Assembly: GCA_021776825.1 (NCBI GenBank)
Contig: JAJFFG010000096.1
Location: 1 to 55,875, forward strand
Source of the DNA: Planctomycetota bacterium
GTDB taxonomy: Bacteria; Planctomycetota; JAJSAM01; JAJVHW01
Direction of reading: 5' to 3'
DNA: 55,875 nucleotides
Position 1 is the first letter of the stretch, and the number at the start of each line of letters is the position of its first letter. Positions 41,497-51,739 of this stretch are shown here, piece after piece. The notes under the pieces were generated by a model that saw only the letters and a program-made list of their open reading frames with translations, was not told the origin of the DNA and did not search any database. A program made the position numbers and the translations under genes.

Positions 41497-43350
41497 CTAA
41501 CGCGTGCGCGTCAGCGGCTTCATCAGTTCTTCGACGAAGGCCTCGGAGAGGATGAACGCCCACTTGCCGGGCGAGTTCGTCTTGAGCCGGGCGTAGTACC
41601 CGCCATCGGGGTGCGGCTTGCCGATGAGCAGGATCTGTGTGCGTCCGCCAGCCGGAGGGCTCAGGTGCTCCGCGAAGCCGACCTCGAGGCGCAGCGTCGC
41701 CGCGCCGCTGCCGTCGACAGAGAAGCCCATCGCATCGTTGTGTCCGGCGTCCCAGCTGAGCCAGCGCTCGGCCTTGATCGTGCGCAGCCAGGCCAGCAGC
41801 GAAACCATGCGCTCGGCATCGAGTCCGCCGGTCTTGCCGACGCCCATCTTCCAGATCGGCTTCTCGGACTGGAGCTCACGCGACCACGAGCTCTCCTCGA
41901 CGGACTTCCCCGAGTCACTGAACCCGGGCGCGATCCCGAGGAACGCGATGTCCTCGGTGATCCACTCGGCAACGGTGTTGCGCCGGAACTGCAGCCAGCC
42001 CTCGCTCAGGAGGTCGATCGGTCCCGACAGGACCTCCTCGACACCGCTGTCGCCTCGCCGCTGCGCGAGGTACCGCCGGCCGCCGTCGACCGCGAGATCG
42101 CGGCCGATCAGGAGCGTGACCTCACCGCCGCCCTTGGTTCCGATCTGGATCTGATGGGGGCTCTCCGCGATCCCGGCCTCCGCGGCCGTCATCCCGTCGT
42201 GGAAGCGCGCCGTGTGCCACTCGCGCAGGAGCGCCAGCGCCTCGACGACACGCTCTCCGTCGGCCGGGTAGCGATCCGGGCTCTCGATCTCCCATCCCGA
42301 GTGGATCTTCGAGAGTTTGTAGGTCGTGTCGGGAGTTCCGAGGTTCACGGTGAGCGAGACCCCATCGAATCCCAGCCGCGTGAAGCTCCGGTCGCGGACG
42401 TCGTTCGCATCCGCGAGCACGGCGTCGGCGAAGCGCTTCGAGACGACGTAGACCGTCGGCACGCCGCGCTCCATCGCAAACGTCCCGCCCGCGACGAGAT
42501 CGGTCGACGCGCCGAGGAGCAACTCGCGCACTTGATCGCGCTTCGAGACGAGCGTGACCTCGGCCTCCGGCGGATCGAGCCCGAAGCCGGTCAGGTCCTG
42601 GACTCCGTCCTCGGCCACACGCAGCCACTTCTCATTCACGAGATGACTGACGCGCGTCTCCATCTTCGTCGGTTCGCCGTAGCCGGAGTACGGCTGACGC
42701 ATCTTCCAGATCTGCGCGACGTCCTTCTCCGCCTCGAACGTCGCGACGCCGCCGCGGAGGATCGTCACCTTCTTCACGTCGTACGTGCGCAGGTCGGTGA
42801 GGCGCGGATCACGCACGCCCTGCGTGAACGCCGAGCGGATCTCGTCGAACGGCCCGGCCGACACGACCAGAACGTCGGTGTCGGGTCCGCGGTCGGCATA
42901 GATGCGACCACCCTCACGCGAAAGCGAGCCGAAGCGTCCCGTGCGCACGTCGTCGCCCGGAAGCGTGATCGAGACCTGCACCAACGGGTCGGCCAGACCC
43001 CACTCCGCGCGCTTCGCGTCGTTGACGTCGTCTCCGGTGAACGCCTCGGACACGTCGGCCTGCACGAGCGCTGCGAGCAGTTCGTCCACGATCACGTCGT
43101 TGGCGCGCACGAAGCCGTCGCCGAGTTTGACGTCCCAGAGGTCGTCGCCCGAGGTTCGACGCCGAAGGACGATCGCGTCGCCGTCCTTGGTCGCCAGTTC
43201 GACGCGCGAAACGTCGCGCTTGTCGAACGGGTTGAGCAGCGAGACCGGGATGCGTGGCCCCACCGCGGGCTGGAACGAGTCCGCCGCCCAGAGCGCCCCG
43301 AGAAGGAGCCCGACGAGGAGGAGCATGCCGACGACGTTGCGCAGTTTCAT
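41497..43350 (-). CDS. DUF4340-domain envelope protein of a Gld-type ABC system
   Basis: A 617-residue protein with an N-terminal membrane anchor (NVVGMLLLVGLLLGALWAAD) and a large outer region with repeated DUF4340-like modules. Each has an opening of the kind VSRVELATKDGDAIVLRRR or VKKVTILRGGVATFEAEKD, followed by a W-containing stretch such as DDLWDVKL or AQIWKMRQP, and a (R/K)VSHLVNEK-like part. The function is not known. Its position, 4 bases after the GldG-like gene with GGAGGTGA upstream, ties it to the ABC genes. DUF4340 genes next to GldG-like genes are common in several phyla. Confidence 0.88.
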   Translation of the reverse strand: MKLRNVVGMLLLVGLLLGALWAADSFQPAVGPRIPVSLLNPFDKRDVSRVELATKDGDAIVLRRRTSGDDLWDVKLGDGFVRANDVIVDELLAALVQADVSEAFTGDDVNDAKRAEWGLADPLVQVSITLPGDDVRTGRFGSLSREGGRIYADRGPDTDVLVVSAGPFDEIRSAFTQGVRDPRLTDLRTYDVKKVTILRGGVATFEAEKDVAQIWKMRQPYSGYGEPTKMETRVSHLVNEKWLRVAEDGVQDLTGFGLDPPEAEVTLVSKRDQVRELLLGASTDLVAGGTFAMERGVPTVYVVSKRFADAVLADANDVRDRSFTRLGFDGVSLTVNLGTPDTTYKLSKIHSGWEIESPDRYPADGERVVEALALLREWHTARFHDGMTAAEAGIAESPHQIQIGTKGGGEVTLLIGRDLAVDGGRRYLAQRRGDSGVEEVLSGPIDLLSEGWLQFRRNTVAEWITEDIAFLGIAPGFSDSGKSVEESSWSRELQSEKPIWKMGVGKTGGLDAERMVSLLAWLRTIKAERWLSWDAGHNDAMGFSVDGSGAATLRLEVGFAEHLSPPAGGRTQILLIGKPHPDGGYYARLKTNSPGKWAFILSEAFVEELMKPLTRTR

Positions 43351-43354
43351 CGCA

Positions 43355-45157
43355 TCACCTCCGGCGCGTCCACCACACCATGCCGCCTGCGATCAGTGAC
43401 AGCAGGGCCACCGAAAGAGGCCACATGGAGCGCATGCGCCGGTCCTTGGCGGTCATCTGGCGCACCTCGGTCTCGAGGGTGCGTTCGCTCACGGCCACGA
43501 GGCCTTCTCGCTTCATGCCCCACTGGATCATGCCGAGCACGAGATCCGTGTTGCTGGGCACCTGGCTCGCGACGCGGTCGCTCATGACGTCCGTGTCGGC
43601 GAGGTAGACGATGCGAGCGGTCAGCGCCTCCTCCATCGGTCCCGAGGGCATCTCCTTCTCGGCCGCCGCAGCGAGCGCGAGACGTCCGCCGAGGCGGTCC
43701 TTACCCTCGATCGGAGCCCGCACGTCGCGCCGCCCCTCCTCGAGGAGCGCGGCGTGCGGCGTGAAGCCCGGTTCCGTCGGAGCGAGCACGAGCGCCTGCA
43801 CGTCGAGGCCCGCCGTGGGCTGTTCCTCGACGTCGACGAACGACGAGTAGTCGAACATCGTGCCGAAGCCGGCGCGACTGCGGAGCGCCGCCACAGCGGG
43901 GTGATCGCCGTAGTGGTGCGCCTGCACGTGAATGGTCGTGTGCGGTTCGAACAGCGCCTGGCCGCCGGCGACGCCGATCTGGATCGGTGCGACGACGACG
44001 TAGTTGAGCTTCGGGTAGAGACCGAACTCGTCGAGGAGTGGTTCCAGTCCGAGCTGGCGCCGGCCCTGGCGCGCGTCGACCGAGATCAGGAGCGTCTTGC
44101 CCAGCCGGAGGTACCGGCGGACCGCGTCGTTCTCGTCGGGACCGAACGGCACCTGGGGGTCCAGGATCAGGAGGACGTCGCAGTCCTCGGGGACTTCGCC
44201 TGTGGCGCGGAGATCGATGCCCTTCTCCACCACCTCGACGTTCTGCGACGACAGCGCGCTGCGCAGCGAGCGCATGTCTTCCGTGAGCTCGCGTTCTCCG
44301 TGGCCACCGGTCGAGTAGACGCGATACCGGCGATAGACGAGCTCCATCATCGCGTCGGCGATCAGCCTCTCGCCGCGCCACTTGTCCTCGCCGAGCGTCG
44401 AACGCTTCAACCACTCGAAGCGATCGATGCGCAGTTCCTTGTGCTTGCCCGGCTCGGGCTCGCGTCCCGGCGCCGCGTAGGAGAGCACGATGACGTCGTC
44501 GGTCTCGCCCGAGCTCGTCTTCGTGACACCGGCCTCGCGCAGGTACGCCTGTGTCTCGGCCTTGTCGTGGAACGAGTCGAGCACCTTCACCCGCACGTTC
44601 GAGGACGCGCTGGCGAACGTCTGCAACTGCTCCTCGGCCTGGATGCGCAGCTCGATGTCGCGCGGCGCCTGCTCCAAGTAGGTCGCATAGATCGTGCCCT
44701 CGAGTTCCTCGAGCAGCTTGACCGTGGCCTCGTCCAGCGTGAAGCGCTTGTCCGAGGTCGTGTCGTAGACCCAGCCGCGGCGCTTCACGATCTCGACGTT
44801 GATGTAGGAGATGGTGCCGAGCGAGACGAAGCCCAGCACGATCGTCAGGATGACGAACGCACTCGCGAGTCCGCGACGCGAGCGGACGGCGTGGTAGACG
44901 TCCACGATGTGCCAGAAGATGGGCGCGAGCGTCAGTACGAGGCCGACGAACAGCCAGCCCTGAACGATCGGGTTGACCGCTTCCTCGACCACGCGCCACG
45001 CGACGCCGGCGAGCAGGACGACGAGGCCCGCGAAGAAGACGTAGCCCCAGGCGGAGACACCGGTCGCCGCCTGGTAGTCGGCCTCGGACTGGCCGCGATC
45101 GTCCGGCGTCAGGTTCTCCGGGCGCAGGTCCGTCGGCAGTTCGGGTGGGCCGCTCAT
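43355..45157 (-). CDS. GldG-like ABC transport accessory protein
   Basis: A 600-residue protein of the GldG/DUF7088 type found with ABC-2 exporters. A cytoplasmic start is followed by membrane segments near residues 36-58, 66-88 and 98-118, then a long periplasmic part (GTIYATYLEQ..., RIDRFEWLKRSTLGEDKW, STGGHGERELTEDM, DCDVLLILDPQVPFGPDE), and a C-terminal membrane helix (WPLSVALLSLIAGGMVWW). The periplasmic part resembles the GATase-like ABC_transp_aux domain. The ATG at 45157 overlaps the permease stop (ATGA); longer in-frame starts would lie inside the permease gene. The substrate is unknown; in Bacteroidota relatives support gliding motility. Confidence 0.9.
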   Translation of the reverse strand: MSGPPELPTDLRPENLTPDDRGQSEADYQAATGVSAWGYVFFAGLVVLLAGVAWRVVEEAVNPIVQGWLFVGLVLTLAPIFWHIVDVYHAVRSRRGLASAFVILTIVLGFVSLGTISYINVEIVKRRGWVYDTTSDKRFTLDEATVKLLEELEGTIYATYLEQAPRDIELRIQAEEQLQTFASASSNVRVKVLDSFHDKAETQAYLREAGVTKTSSGETDDVIVLSYAAPGREPEPGKHKELRIDRFEWLKRSTLGEDKWRGERLIADAMMELVYRRYRVYSTGGHGERELTEDMRSLRSALSSQNVEVVEKGIDLRATGEVPEDCDVLLILDPQVPFGPDENDAVRRYLRLGKTLLISVDARQGRRQLGLEPLLDEFGLYPKLNYVVVAPIQIGVAGGQALFEPHTTIHVQAHHYGDHPAVAALRSRAGFGTMFDYSSFVDVEEQPTAGLDVQALVLAPTEPGFTPHAALLEEGRRDVRAPIEGKDRLGGRLALAAAAEKEMPSGPMEEALTARIVYLADTDVMSDRVASQVPSNTDLVLGMIQWGMKREGLVAVSERTLETEVRQMTAKDRRMRSMWPLSVALLSLIAGGMVWWTRRR

Positions 45158-45888
45158 CGCCACTTCCTCGACTCGAGGGCGCGTACCGCCAGGAACAGGA
45201 AGAAGGCGGTCATCGAGACAAAGTAGATGACGTCGTACGCCGCGATCTTGCCGGTCAGGAACACCGCGAAGTGCTCCTGCTGGTTCAGGTAAGTCAGGCT
45301 CTCGCCGACCGAGTCGGGCAGAAGGCTCGAGACCTCCGGGATGTACGCGACGACCAGCAGCGCGATGAGCGTGAAGAACGCGAGGAACGCCGAGAGCAAC
45401 GCGTTCTCGGTCAGCGACGACGCGAAGATGCCGATCGCGATGTAGAGCCCGCCGAGCAGCATCGCGCCGAGGTAGGCCGCGAGGACCGGTCCCGTGTCGG
45501 GCTTGCCGATGTGCCGGCCCAGGTACACGAGGACCGCCCAGTACACGAGCGTCGGCACGAGCATCGTGAGATAGAAGCTGAACGTCCCGAGCCACTTGGC
45601 GGCAATGACCTGCCAGTCGCGGACGGGCGCGGTGAGCAGCGTCTCGAGCGTGTTCTCCGCGCGTTCCGCCGCGACGCTGTTCATGGTGAGCAGCGGCACG
45701 AGGATCAGCAGCACGAACGTCAGCGACTCGAACACTGGCTGGAAGCTGACACGGATGTGGGCGCCGGCCGTCTGCACGACGAAGAACATCCACGTCATCA
45801 GCAGGAACAGGAACATGACCAGGTACGGCACGGGCGCGAAGAAGTGCGCCTCCAGCTCGCGGCGGGTCAGTGCGAAGAGTCGACTCAT
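45154..45888 (-). CDS. ABC-2-type permease (GldF-like)
   Basis: A 244-residue integral membrane protein with six predicted helices. The opening LFALTRRELEAHFFAPVPYLVMFLFLL and the motif AAERAENTLETLLTAPVRDWQVIAAKWLG near residues 73-101 are typical of the ABC-2 permeases that pair with GldG-type proteins. It is coupled by 4-base overlaps to the ATPase gene before it and to the GldG-like gene after it. Confidence 0.93.
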   Translation of the reverse strand: MSRLFALTRRELEAHFFAPVPYLVMFLFLLMTWMFFVVQTAGAHIRVSFQPVFESLTFVLLILVPLLTMNSVAAERAENTLETLLTAPVRDWQVIAAKWLGTFSFYLTMLVPTLVYWAVLVYLGRHIGKPDTGPVLAAYLGAMLLGGLYIAIGIFASSLTENALLSAFLAFFTLIALLVVAYIPEVSSLLPDSVGESLTYLNQQEHFAVFLTGKIAAYDVIYFVSMTAFFLFLAVRALESRKWR

Positions 45889-46847
45889 GCGCGCACCACC
45901 ACCTGTTCGCTACCTCGTGTGAGGCGCGTGAACAGGTCCTCGACCATGGCATCTCCGACGATCGGCTCGCCCATGGTGGCGGAGATGCTGGAGAGTGCGT
46001 CCTCGGCGTCGGCGCAGGCGTCGTTCACCTGTTCCTTCGACGTGAGGAAGCGCAACGCGGTCCGCTCGCCGATGGTCAGGTTCTCCACGAAGAAGACGCG
46101 CTCGAGCTTGTCGAGCACCTCCATCGCGTCGCGAGCGACAGCCGATGTGTGGATCTCGACGCGCGACCACGGTGCGACGCGCTTGCGCGTATCGCTGAGC
46201 GTGCCGTCCAGGACGATGCGTCCGCGGCTGATGATGATCACGCGCTCGCACACCTGCTCGACCCACGGGATCGTGTGGGTCGAGAAGAGCACGGTCGTGT
46301 CGACGGAGATCTCCTTCACGAGGTCTCGAACGTCCCGGACCTGATTCGGATCGAGGCCGGACGTCGGTTCGTCGAGGATCAGCACGGCCGGACGGTGCAC
46401 GAGCGCATCGGCCAGCCCGACACGCTGCCGATAGCCCTTCGAGAGGTGACCGATGATGCGATCGCGCACGTCGATGACGTGGCAGCGCTCCATCGCCGAC
46501 TCGACGTACTCCCGACGCAGTCGCCGCGGCACGCCCTTCAGCGTCGCGCGGTAGGTCAGGTACTTGTGCACGCGCATCTCGCGGTAGAGCGGCGTGCTCT
46601 CGGGGAGGTAACCCGTGTTCTCTCGAACGCGGATGCCCTCGTTGAAGACGTCGTACCCGGCCACGAACGCGCGGCCGCTCGTCGCGGGCTGAAAGCCCGT
46701 GAGGATGCGCAGTGTGGTGGTCTTCCCGGCCCCATTGGGACCGAGGAACCCGACGATCTCACCCTCCTCGACGGAGAACGAGATGTCATCCACGGCTGTG
46801 CGCGCGCCGTAGCGCTTGGTGAGGTTCTCGACCTGGATGGCCGGCAT
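45885..46847 (-). CDS. ABC transporter ATPase (GldA-like)
   Basis: A 320-residue ABC ATPase. Walker A is GPNGAGKTTT near residues 35-44, the signature is LSKGYRQRVGLADAL near 133-147, Walker B is AVLILDEPTSGLDPNQ near 153-168, and the switch His is in STHTIPW. A C-terminal extension of about 100 residues (EIHTSAV...) is typical of the ABC-2 multidrug/GldA group. It begins the four-gene operon; GGAGG lies 5 bases before the ATG. The group energises the permease encoded next. Confidence 0.95.
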   Translation of the reverse strand: MPAIQVENLTKRYGARTAVDDISFSVEEGEIVGFLGPNGAGKTTTLRILTGFQPATSGRAFVAGYDVFNEGIRVRENTGYLPESTPLYREMRVHKYLTYRATLKGVPRRLRREYVESAMERCHVIDVRDRIIGHLSKGYRQRVGLADALVHRPAVLILDEPTSGLDPNQVRDVRDLVKEISVDTTVLFSTHTIPWVEQVCERVIIISRGRIVLDGTLSDTRKRVAPWSRVEIHTSAVARDAMEVLDKLERVFFVENLTIGERTALRFLTSKEQVNDACADAEDALSSISATMGEPIVGDAMVEDLFTRLTRGSEQVVVRA

Positions 46848-47062
46848 TCCGCCTCCGTCGTCCCGTCCGATGCGATCCGTTCCACTCCGGCCCCGTCAGG
46901 TACGACCGAATCCTCGGAGGTTACTACGGGCCGGCAGAGCCGGGAGGGAAACGGAGACCGTGAAGAAGGACGCCGGGCCGAGGCTGACGAGGTGCGCGGC
47001 CGGCACGCGGTCCGCACGCCATCCGTCCGCGGACCGGACGCCATCCGGATCGCCCCGCGCGA

Positions 47063-49003
<1,941 letters not shown>

Positions 49004-49143
49004 CTTCGCTCCTCATGGTCCGGACCTACGGGCGAAGTTCAAACCCCGTGCCCGTTTCGGCGTCGGGATCGATTGACCTAAGCCGTTGCTCAGCAGGGAC
49101 TTGAGGAGCCCGTGTGACCTTGTCAGCCTGTCAGCGCCACGCC

Positions 49144-49193
49144 GACCCGCGCCGATGGGCTGCCAGGCTGGCAGGCTCGGCGTCCCGCGGGTC
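49144..49193 (-). terminator. Possible terminator after the NtrC-like gene
   Basis: GACCCGCG (49144-49151) pairs with CGCGGGTC (49186-49193). The enclosed bases hold a further palindrome, CTGCCAG/CTGGCAG (49160-49174). It starts about 20 bases past the response-regulator stop codon. No T-run follows. Confidence 0.35.
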
Positions 49194-49213
49194 TCCGCCG
49201 ACCCGAGCCGCCG

Positions 49214-50650
49214 CTAGGACGTGACGCGATCGCCGTACTTCGAGATCTTGCGGTACAGCGTCCGCTCCGAAATCCCCAGCGCGGCGGCGGCCTGCTCACG
49301 GTTTCCGTCCTTCGCCCGCAGCGCATTGCGGATGAGGACGAGTTCGGCGTCGTCGAGCGAGACGAGCACGTCGCCGAGTGCGTCGAGCCCACGCCAGCCG
49401 TCCGGCGTCGCCGGCCCCGGGAAGGTTGGCCCAGGGAACGAGGGCGTCGAGACGGGCGCGAAGTGCGCTCCGACGGGGGCGATGTCCGAGGGCAGGTTCG
49501 CGACGTCGATGGTATCGCCGGGCGTGATCAGGACGGCGGTCTCCATCGCGTTGCGGAGCTGACGCACGTTGCCCGGCCAGGCGTGGCCCTGCAGGGCCCC
49601 CATCGCGCGCGGCGTCACCGAACGCGCCGAGCGACCGTGCAGCTCGGCGAACTCGCGGACGAAGCGGTCGACCATCAGCGGGACATCCTCGCTCCGCTGC
49701 CGTAGCGGCGGGAGTTCCACGGTGACGACCTTGATGCGGAAGTACAGGTCCTCGCGGAAGCGCCCCTCACGGACGGCCTCCTCGAGATCGCGGTTCGTGG
49801 CGGCGACGATCCGTACGTCGACCTTGATCGATGTGTTGGATCCCACCCGCACGATCTCGCGCGTCTCGAGCACGCGTAGCAGTTTGGCCTGCAGCGTGAG
49901 CGGCATGTCGCCGATCTCATCGAGGAAGAGCGTGCCGCCGTCGGCGTACTCGAACTTGCCCCGGTGGTTGCGCACGGCCCCGGTGAACGCGCCCTTCTCG
50001 TGACCGAAGAGCTCGCTCTCGAGCAGCGTCTCGCTCATCGCGGCGCAGTTGATGGCGACGAACGGGAACTTGCGGCGTCGCGCGAGCCGGTGCATCGCCT
50101 GCGCGATCAGCTCCTTGCCCGTGCCGCTCTCGCCCAGGATGAGGACGGTGGCGTTCGTGTCCGCCACCTGCCGGACGAGCTGCAGGACGCTGCGCATGCG
50201 GGGCGAGCGGCCGACGATTCCGGGTAGCCCGTAGCTCTCGTCCACACGGCGCTCGAGTTCCTCGCGACGCCGTCGCAACGCGAGCTTGTCGATCTGCTTC
50301 TGGACGACGGCGCGGATCTCCTCGACCCGCAGAGGTTTACGGACGTACGTCGCTGCGCCGGCCTTCATGGCCTCCACGGCGGCATCGACCCCGCCCTGAC
50401 CCGAGATGACGATCACCTCGCAGTCCGGATGACGTTGCTTGGCGGCGTTGAGGATGTCCATACCCGAGACCTCGGGCATCGCCAGGTCGGTGAGTACGAG
50501 ATCCACCTCGTGCTCGTTCAGGATGCGGAGCGCCTCGCGGCCGCTCTGCGTCGCGTACGACTCCAGCCCGATGCGCTCGAGCGCCTCGGCCATCATCTCG
50601 GCGTGGCCGGGCTCGTCGTCCACGACCAATGCGGTGGCCACGGGTCTCAC
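49214..50650 (-). CDS. NtrC-family sigma-54-dependent response regulator
   Basis: A 478-residue activator of sigma-54 promoters. The receiver domain has the acidic pair VVDDE near residue 9-13, the phosphorylated Asp in LTDLAMPE (D55) and the conserved Lys in RKPLRVEE. The AAA+ domain has Walker A GESGTGKE near 172, the sigma-54 contact loop GAFTGA near 223, Walker B GGTLFLDEIGDM, and WPGNVRQLRNA near 375. A Pro-rich linker leads to a Fis-type helix-turn-helix (GNREQAAAALGISERTLYRKISKYG). The GTG start overlaps the kinase stop (GTGA), so the two form a classic pair. Target genes are unknown. Confidence 0.96.
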   Translation of the reverse strand: MRPVATALVVDDEPGHAEMMAEALERIGLESYATQSGREALRILNEHEVDLVLTDLAMPEVSGMDILNAAKQRHPDCEVIVISGQGGVDAAVEAMKAGAATYVRKPLRVEEIRAVVQKQIDKLALRRRREELERRVDESYGLPGIVGRSPRMRSVLQLVRQVADTNATVLILGESGTGKELIAQAMHRLARRRKFPFVAINCAAMSETLLESELFGHEKGAFTGAVRNHRGKFEYADGGTLFLDEIGDMPLTLQAKLLRVLETREIVRVGSNTSIKVDVRIVAATNRDLEEAVREGRFREDLYFRIKVVTVELPPLRQRSEDVPLMVDRFVREFAELHGRSARSVTPRAMGALQGHAWPGNVRQLRNAMETAVLITPGDTIDVANLPSDIAPVGAHFAPVSTPSFPGPTFPGPATPDGWRGLDALGDVLVSLDDAELVLIRNALRAKDGNREQAAAALGISERTLYRKISKYGDRVTS

Positions 50651-51549
50651 GCGTCCTCCTCGTCTCCGGCGGCCGGCCTGAGTTCGGATGTCGGCACCGC
50701 TTCGGATAGCGGCCCGGCTTCAGACATCGGCACGGCTTCGGATTCTGACACGGCATCGGGTGTCGGTCGTTCGTCGGGCGGTGCGAGCACCGTCGCCAAG
50801 TCGCCATCACCGGCTCCGGAGCCCGGGAGGCGCAGCGGTTCTCCGGACGCCGCGAGCGTCGGTGGCAACGGCAGTTCCAGCGTGAAGCGAGTCCCCTCGC
50901 GCGGCTGACTCTCGACCTGCACGTCCCCACCGTGCTCCGCCAGGATGCGGCGCACTGTCGGGAGTCCGAGTCCGGTGCCCTGGTCCTTGGTCGAGAAGTA
51001 GACCTGCCAGATCTTCGGCAGGACGTCGCGCGGGATGCCCCCGCCGGTGTCCTCCACGTCGATCCGGACGCCGTCCCCGGGGAACCAGGTCCGCACGGTG
51101 AGCGTGCCGCCGTCGGGCATGGCCTGGCGAGCGTTCGTCAGCAGGTTCAGGATCGCCTGTTTCAGGAGCTCGCGATCGACGAGCACCTCGGGGAGTCCGT
51201 CGACGAGCTGGCGCTCGATCACGATCCCAGCGTCGGCGCAGCTCGGTTCGAAGAAGTCGAGCAGGTCGCCGAGCCAGCCGTTCAGTTCGACGAAGACGGG
51301 GCGGACGACGTGTCCGCCGGCGAACTGCAGGAAGTCCTGGAGGATCTTCTCCAGCCGCGTGACCTCGGCCTCGAGCAGTTGCACCTTGCGCAGCGCGCGC
51401 CGGTCCCGCGCGTTCGCCGCATCCTCGAAGTCCTCGCGCAGGAGCCCGAGGGTGATCGTCATCGTGGACAGCGGATTCTTGATCTCGTGAGCAAGCCCGC
51501 TAGCGAGGCTGCCCATGAAGGCCAGACGTTCCTTGGTGCGTTCGTCCAT
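50647..51549 (-). CDS. Soluble NtrB-like sensor histidine kinase
   Basis: A 300-residue kinase with only the transmitter module. The phosphorylated His is in GLAHEIKNPLS (H21), followed by the N box (LNLLTNARQAMPDGG), G1 DTGGGIP and G2 GTGLGLPTVRR. No PAS, GAF or membrane segment precedes it, so the signal must come from a partner protein. The C-terminal 70 residues are a low-complexity tail (SEAVPMSEAGPLSEAVPTSE) encoded by an 18-base tandem repeat. The ATG at 51549 is preferred; a GTG six codons upstream is possible. The gene overlaps the response regulator. Confidence 0.93.
   Translation of the reverse strand: MDERTKERLAFMGSLASGLAHEIKNPLSTMTITLGLLREDFEDAANARDRRALRKVQLLEAEVTRLEKILQDFLQFAGGHVVRPVFVELNGWLGDLLDFFEPSCADAGIVIERQLVDGLPEVLVDRELLKQAILNLLTNARQAMPDGGTLTVRTWFPGDGVRIDVEDTGGGIPRDVLPKIWQVYFSTKDQGTGLGLPTVRRILAEHGGDVQVESQPREGTRFTLELPLPPTLAASGEPLRLPGSGAGDGDLATVLAPPDERPTPDAVSESEAVPMSEAGPLSEAVPTSELRPAAGDEEDA
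50681..50770. repeat. 18-base tandem repeat in the histidine-kinase gene
   Basis: Five units of 18 bases (starting at 50681, 50699, 50717, 50735 and 50753), each close to GCTTCGGATNNCGGCNCG on the plus strand. They encode the SEA(V/G)P(M/L/T)-type tail of the kinase. The unit length keeps the reading frame if copy number changes. Confidence 0.85.
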
Positions 51550-51727
51550 GACGATGTGACAGGCCACGCTACCCAGAAGCGGGCCGTGGCGCGTCCGGGA
51601 AACACAGGCGCACACACCATGCCGCAGTTCCGGCTGCCCCTCCTCCGGCGCTGCGGGCCGTGACCGGGGTCTCGAGGAGACGGAGCCGCCGGCTGCGGAC
51701 TTTCCGGGTCGGCCACCGAGCGGCGGC

Positions 51728-51733
51728 TACCTT
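51728..51733 (+). promoter_or_regulatory. Candidate -10 box for the leaderless Sua5 fusion gene
   Basis: TACCTT lies exactly 6 bases before the GTG at 51740. No ribosome binding site is present. The gene is divergent from the histidine kinase, with 190 bases between the two starts. Confidence 0.55.
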
Positions 51734-51739
51734 CTCGGC

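Noticed and set aside
37908..43587. Two long plus-strand open frames opposite mrfAB and the DUF4340 gene
   Set aside because: They mirror well-supported minus-strand genes and have no recognisable domains. They result from codon bias at GC-rich third positions.
49004..49060. Sigma-32-like promoter (TTGAAC at about 49037-49042, CCAT near 49018) before dnaK
   Set aside because: The implied transcript start would fall at or inside the ribosome binding site and nearly at the ATG, so the fit is probably chance.
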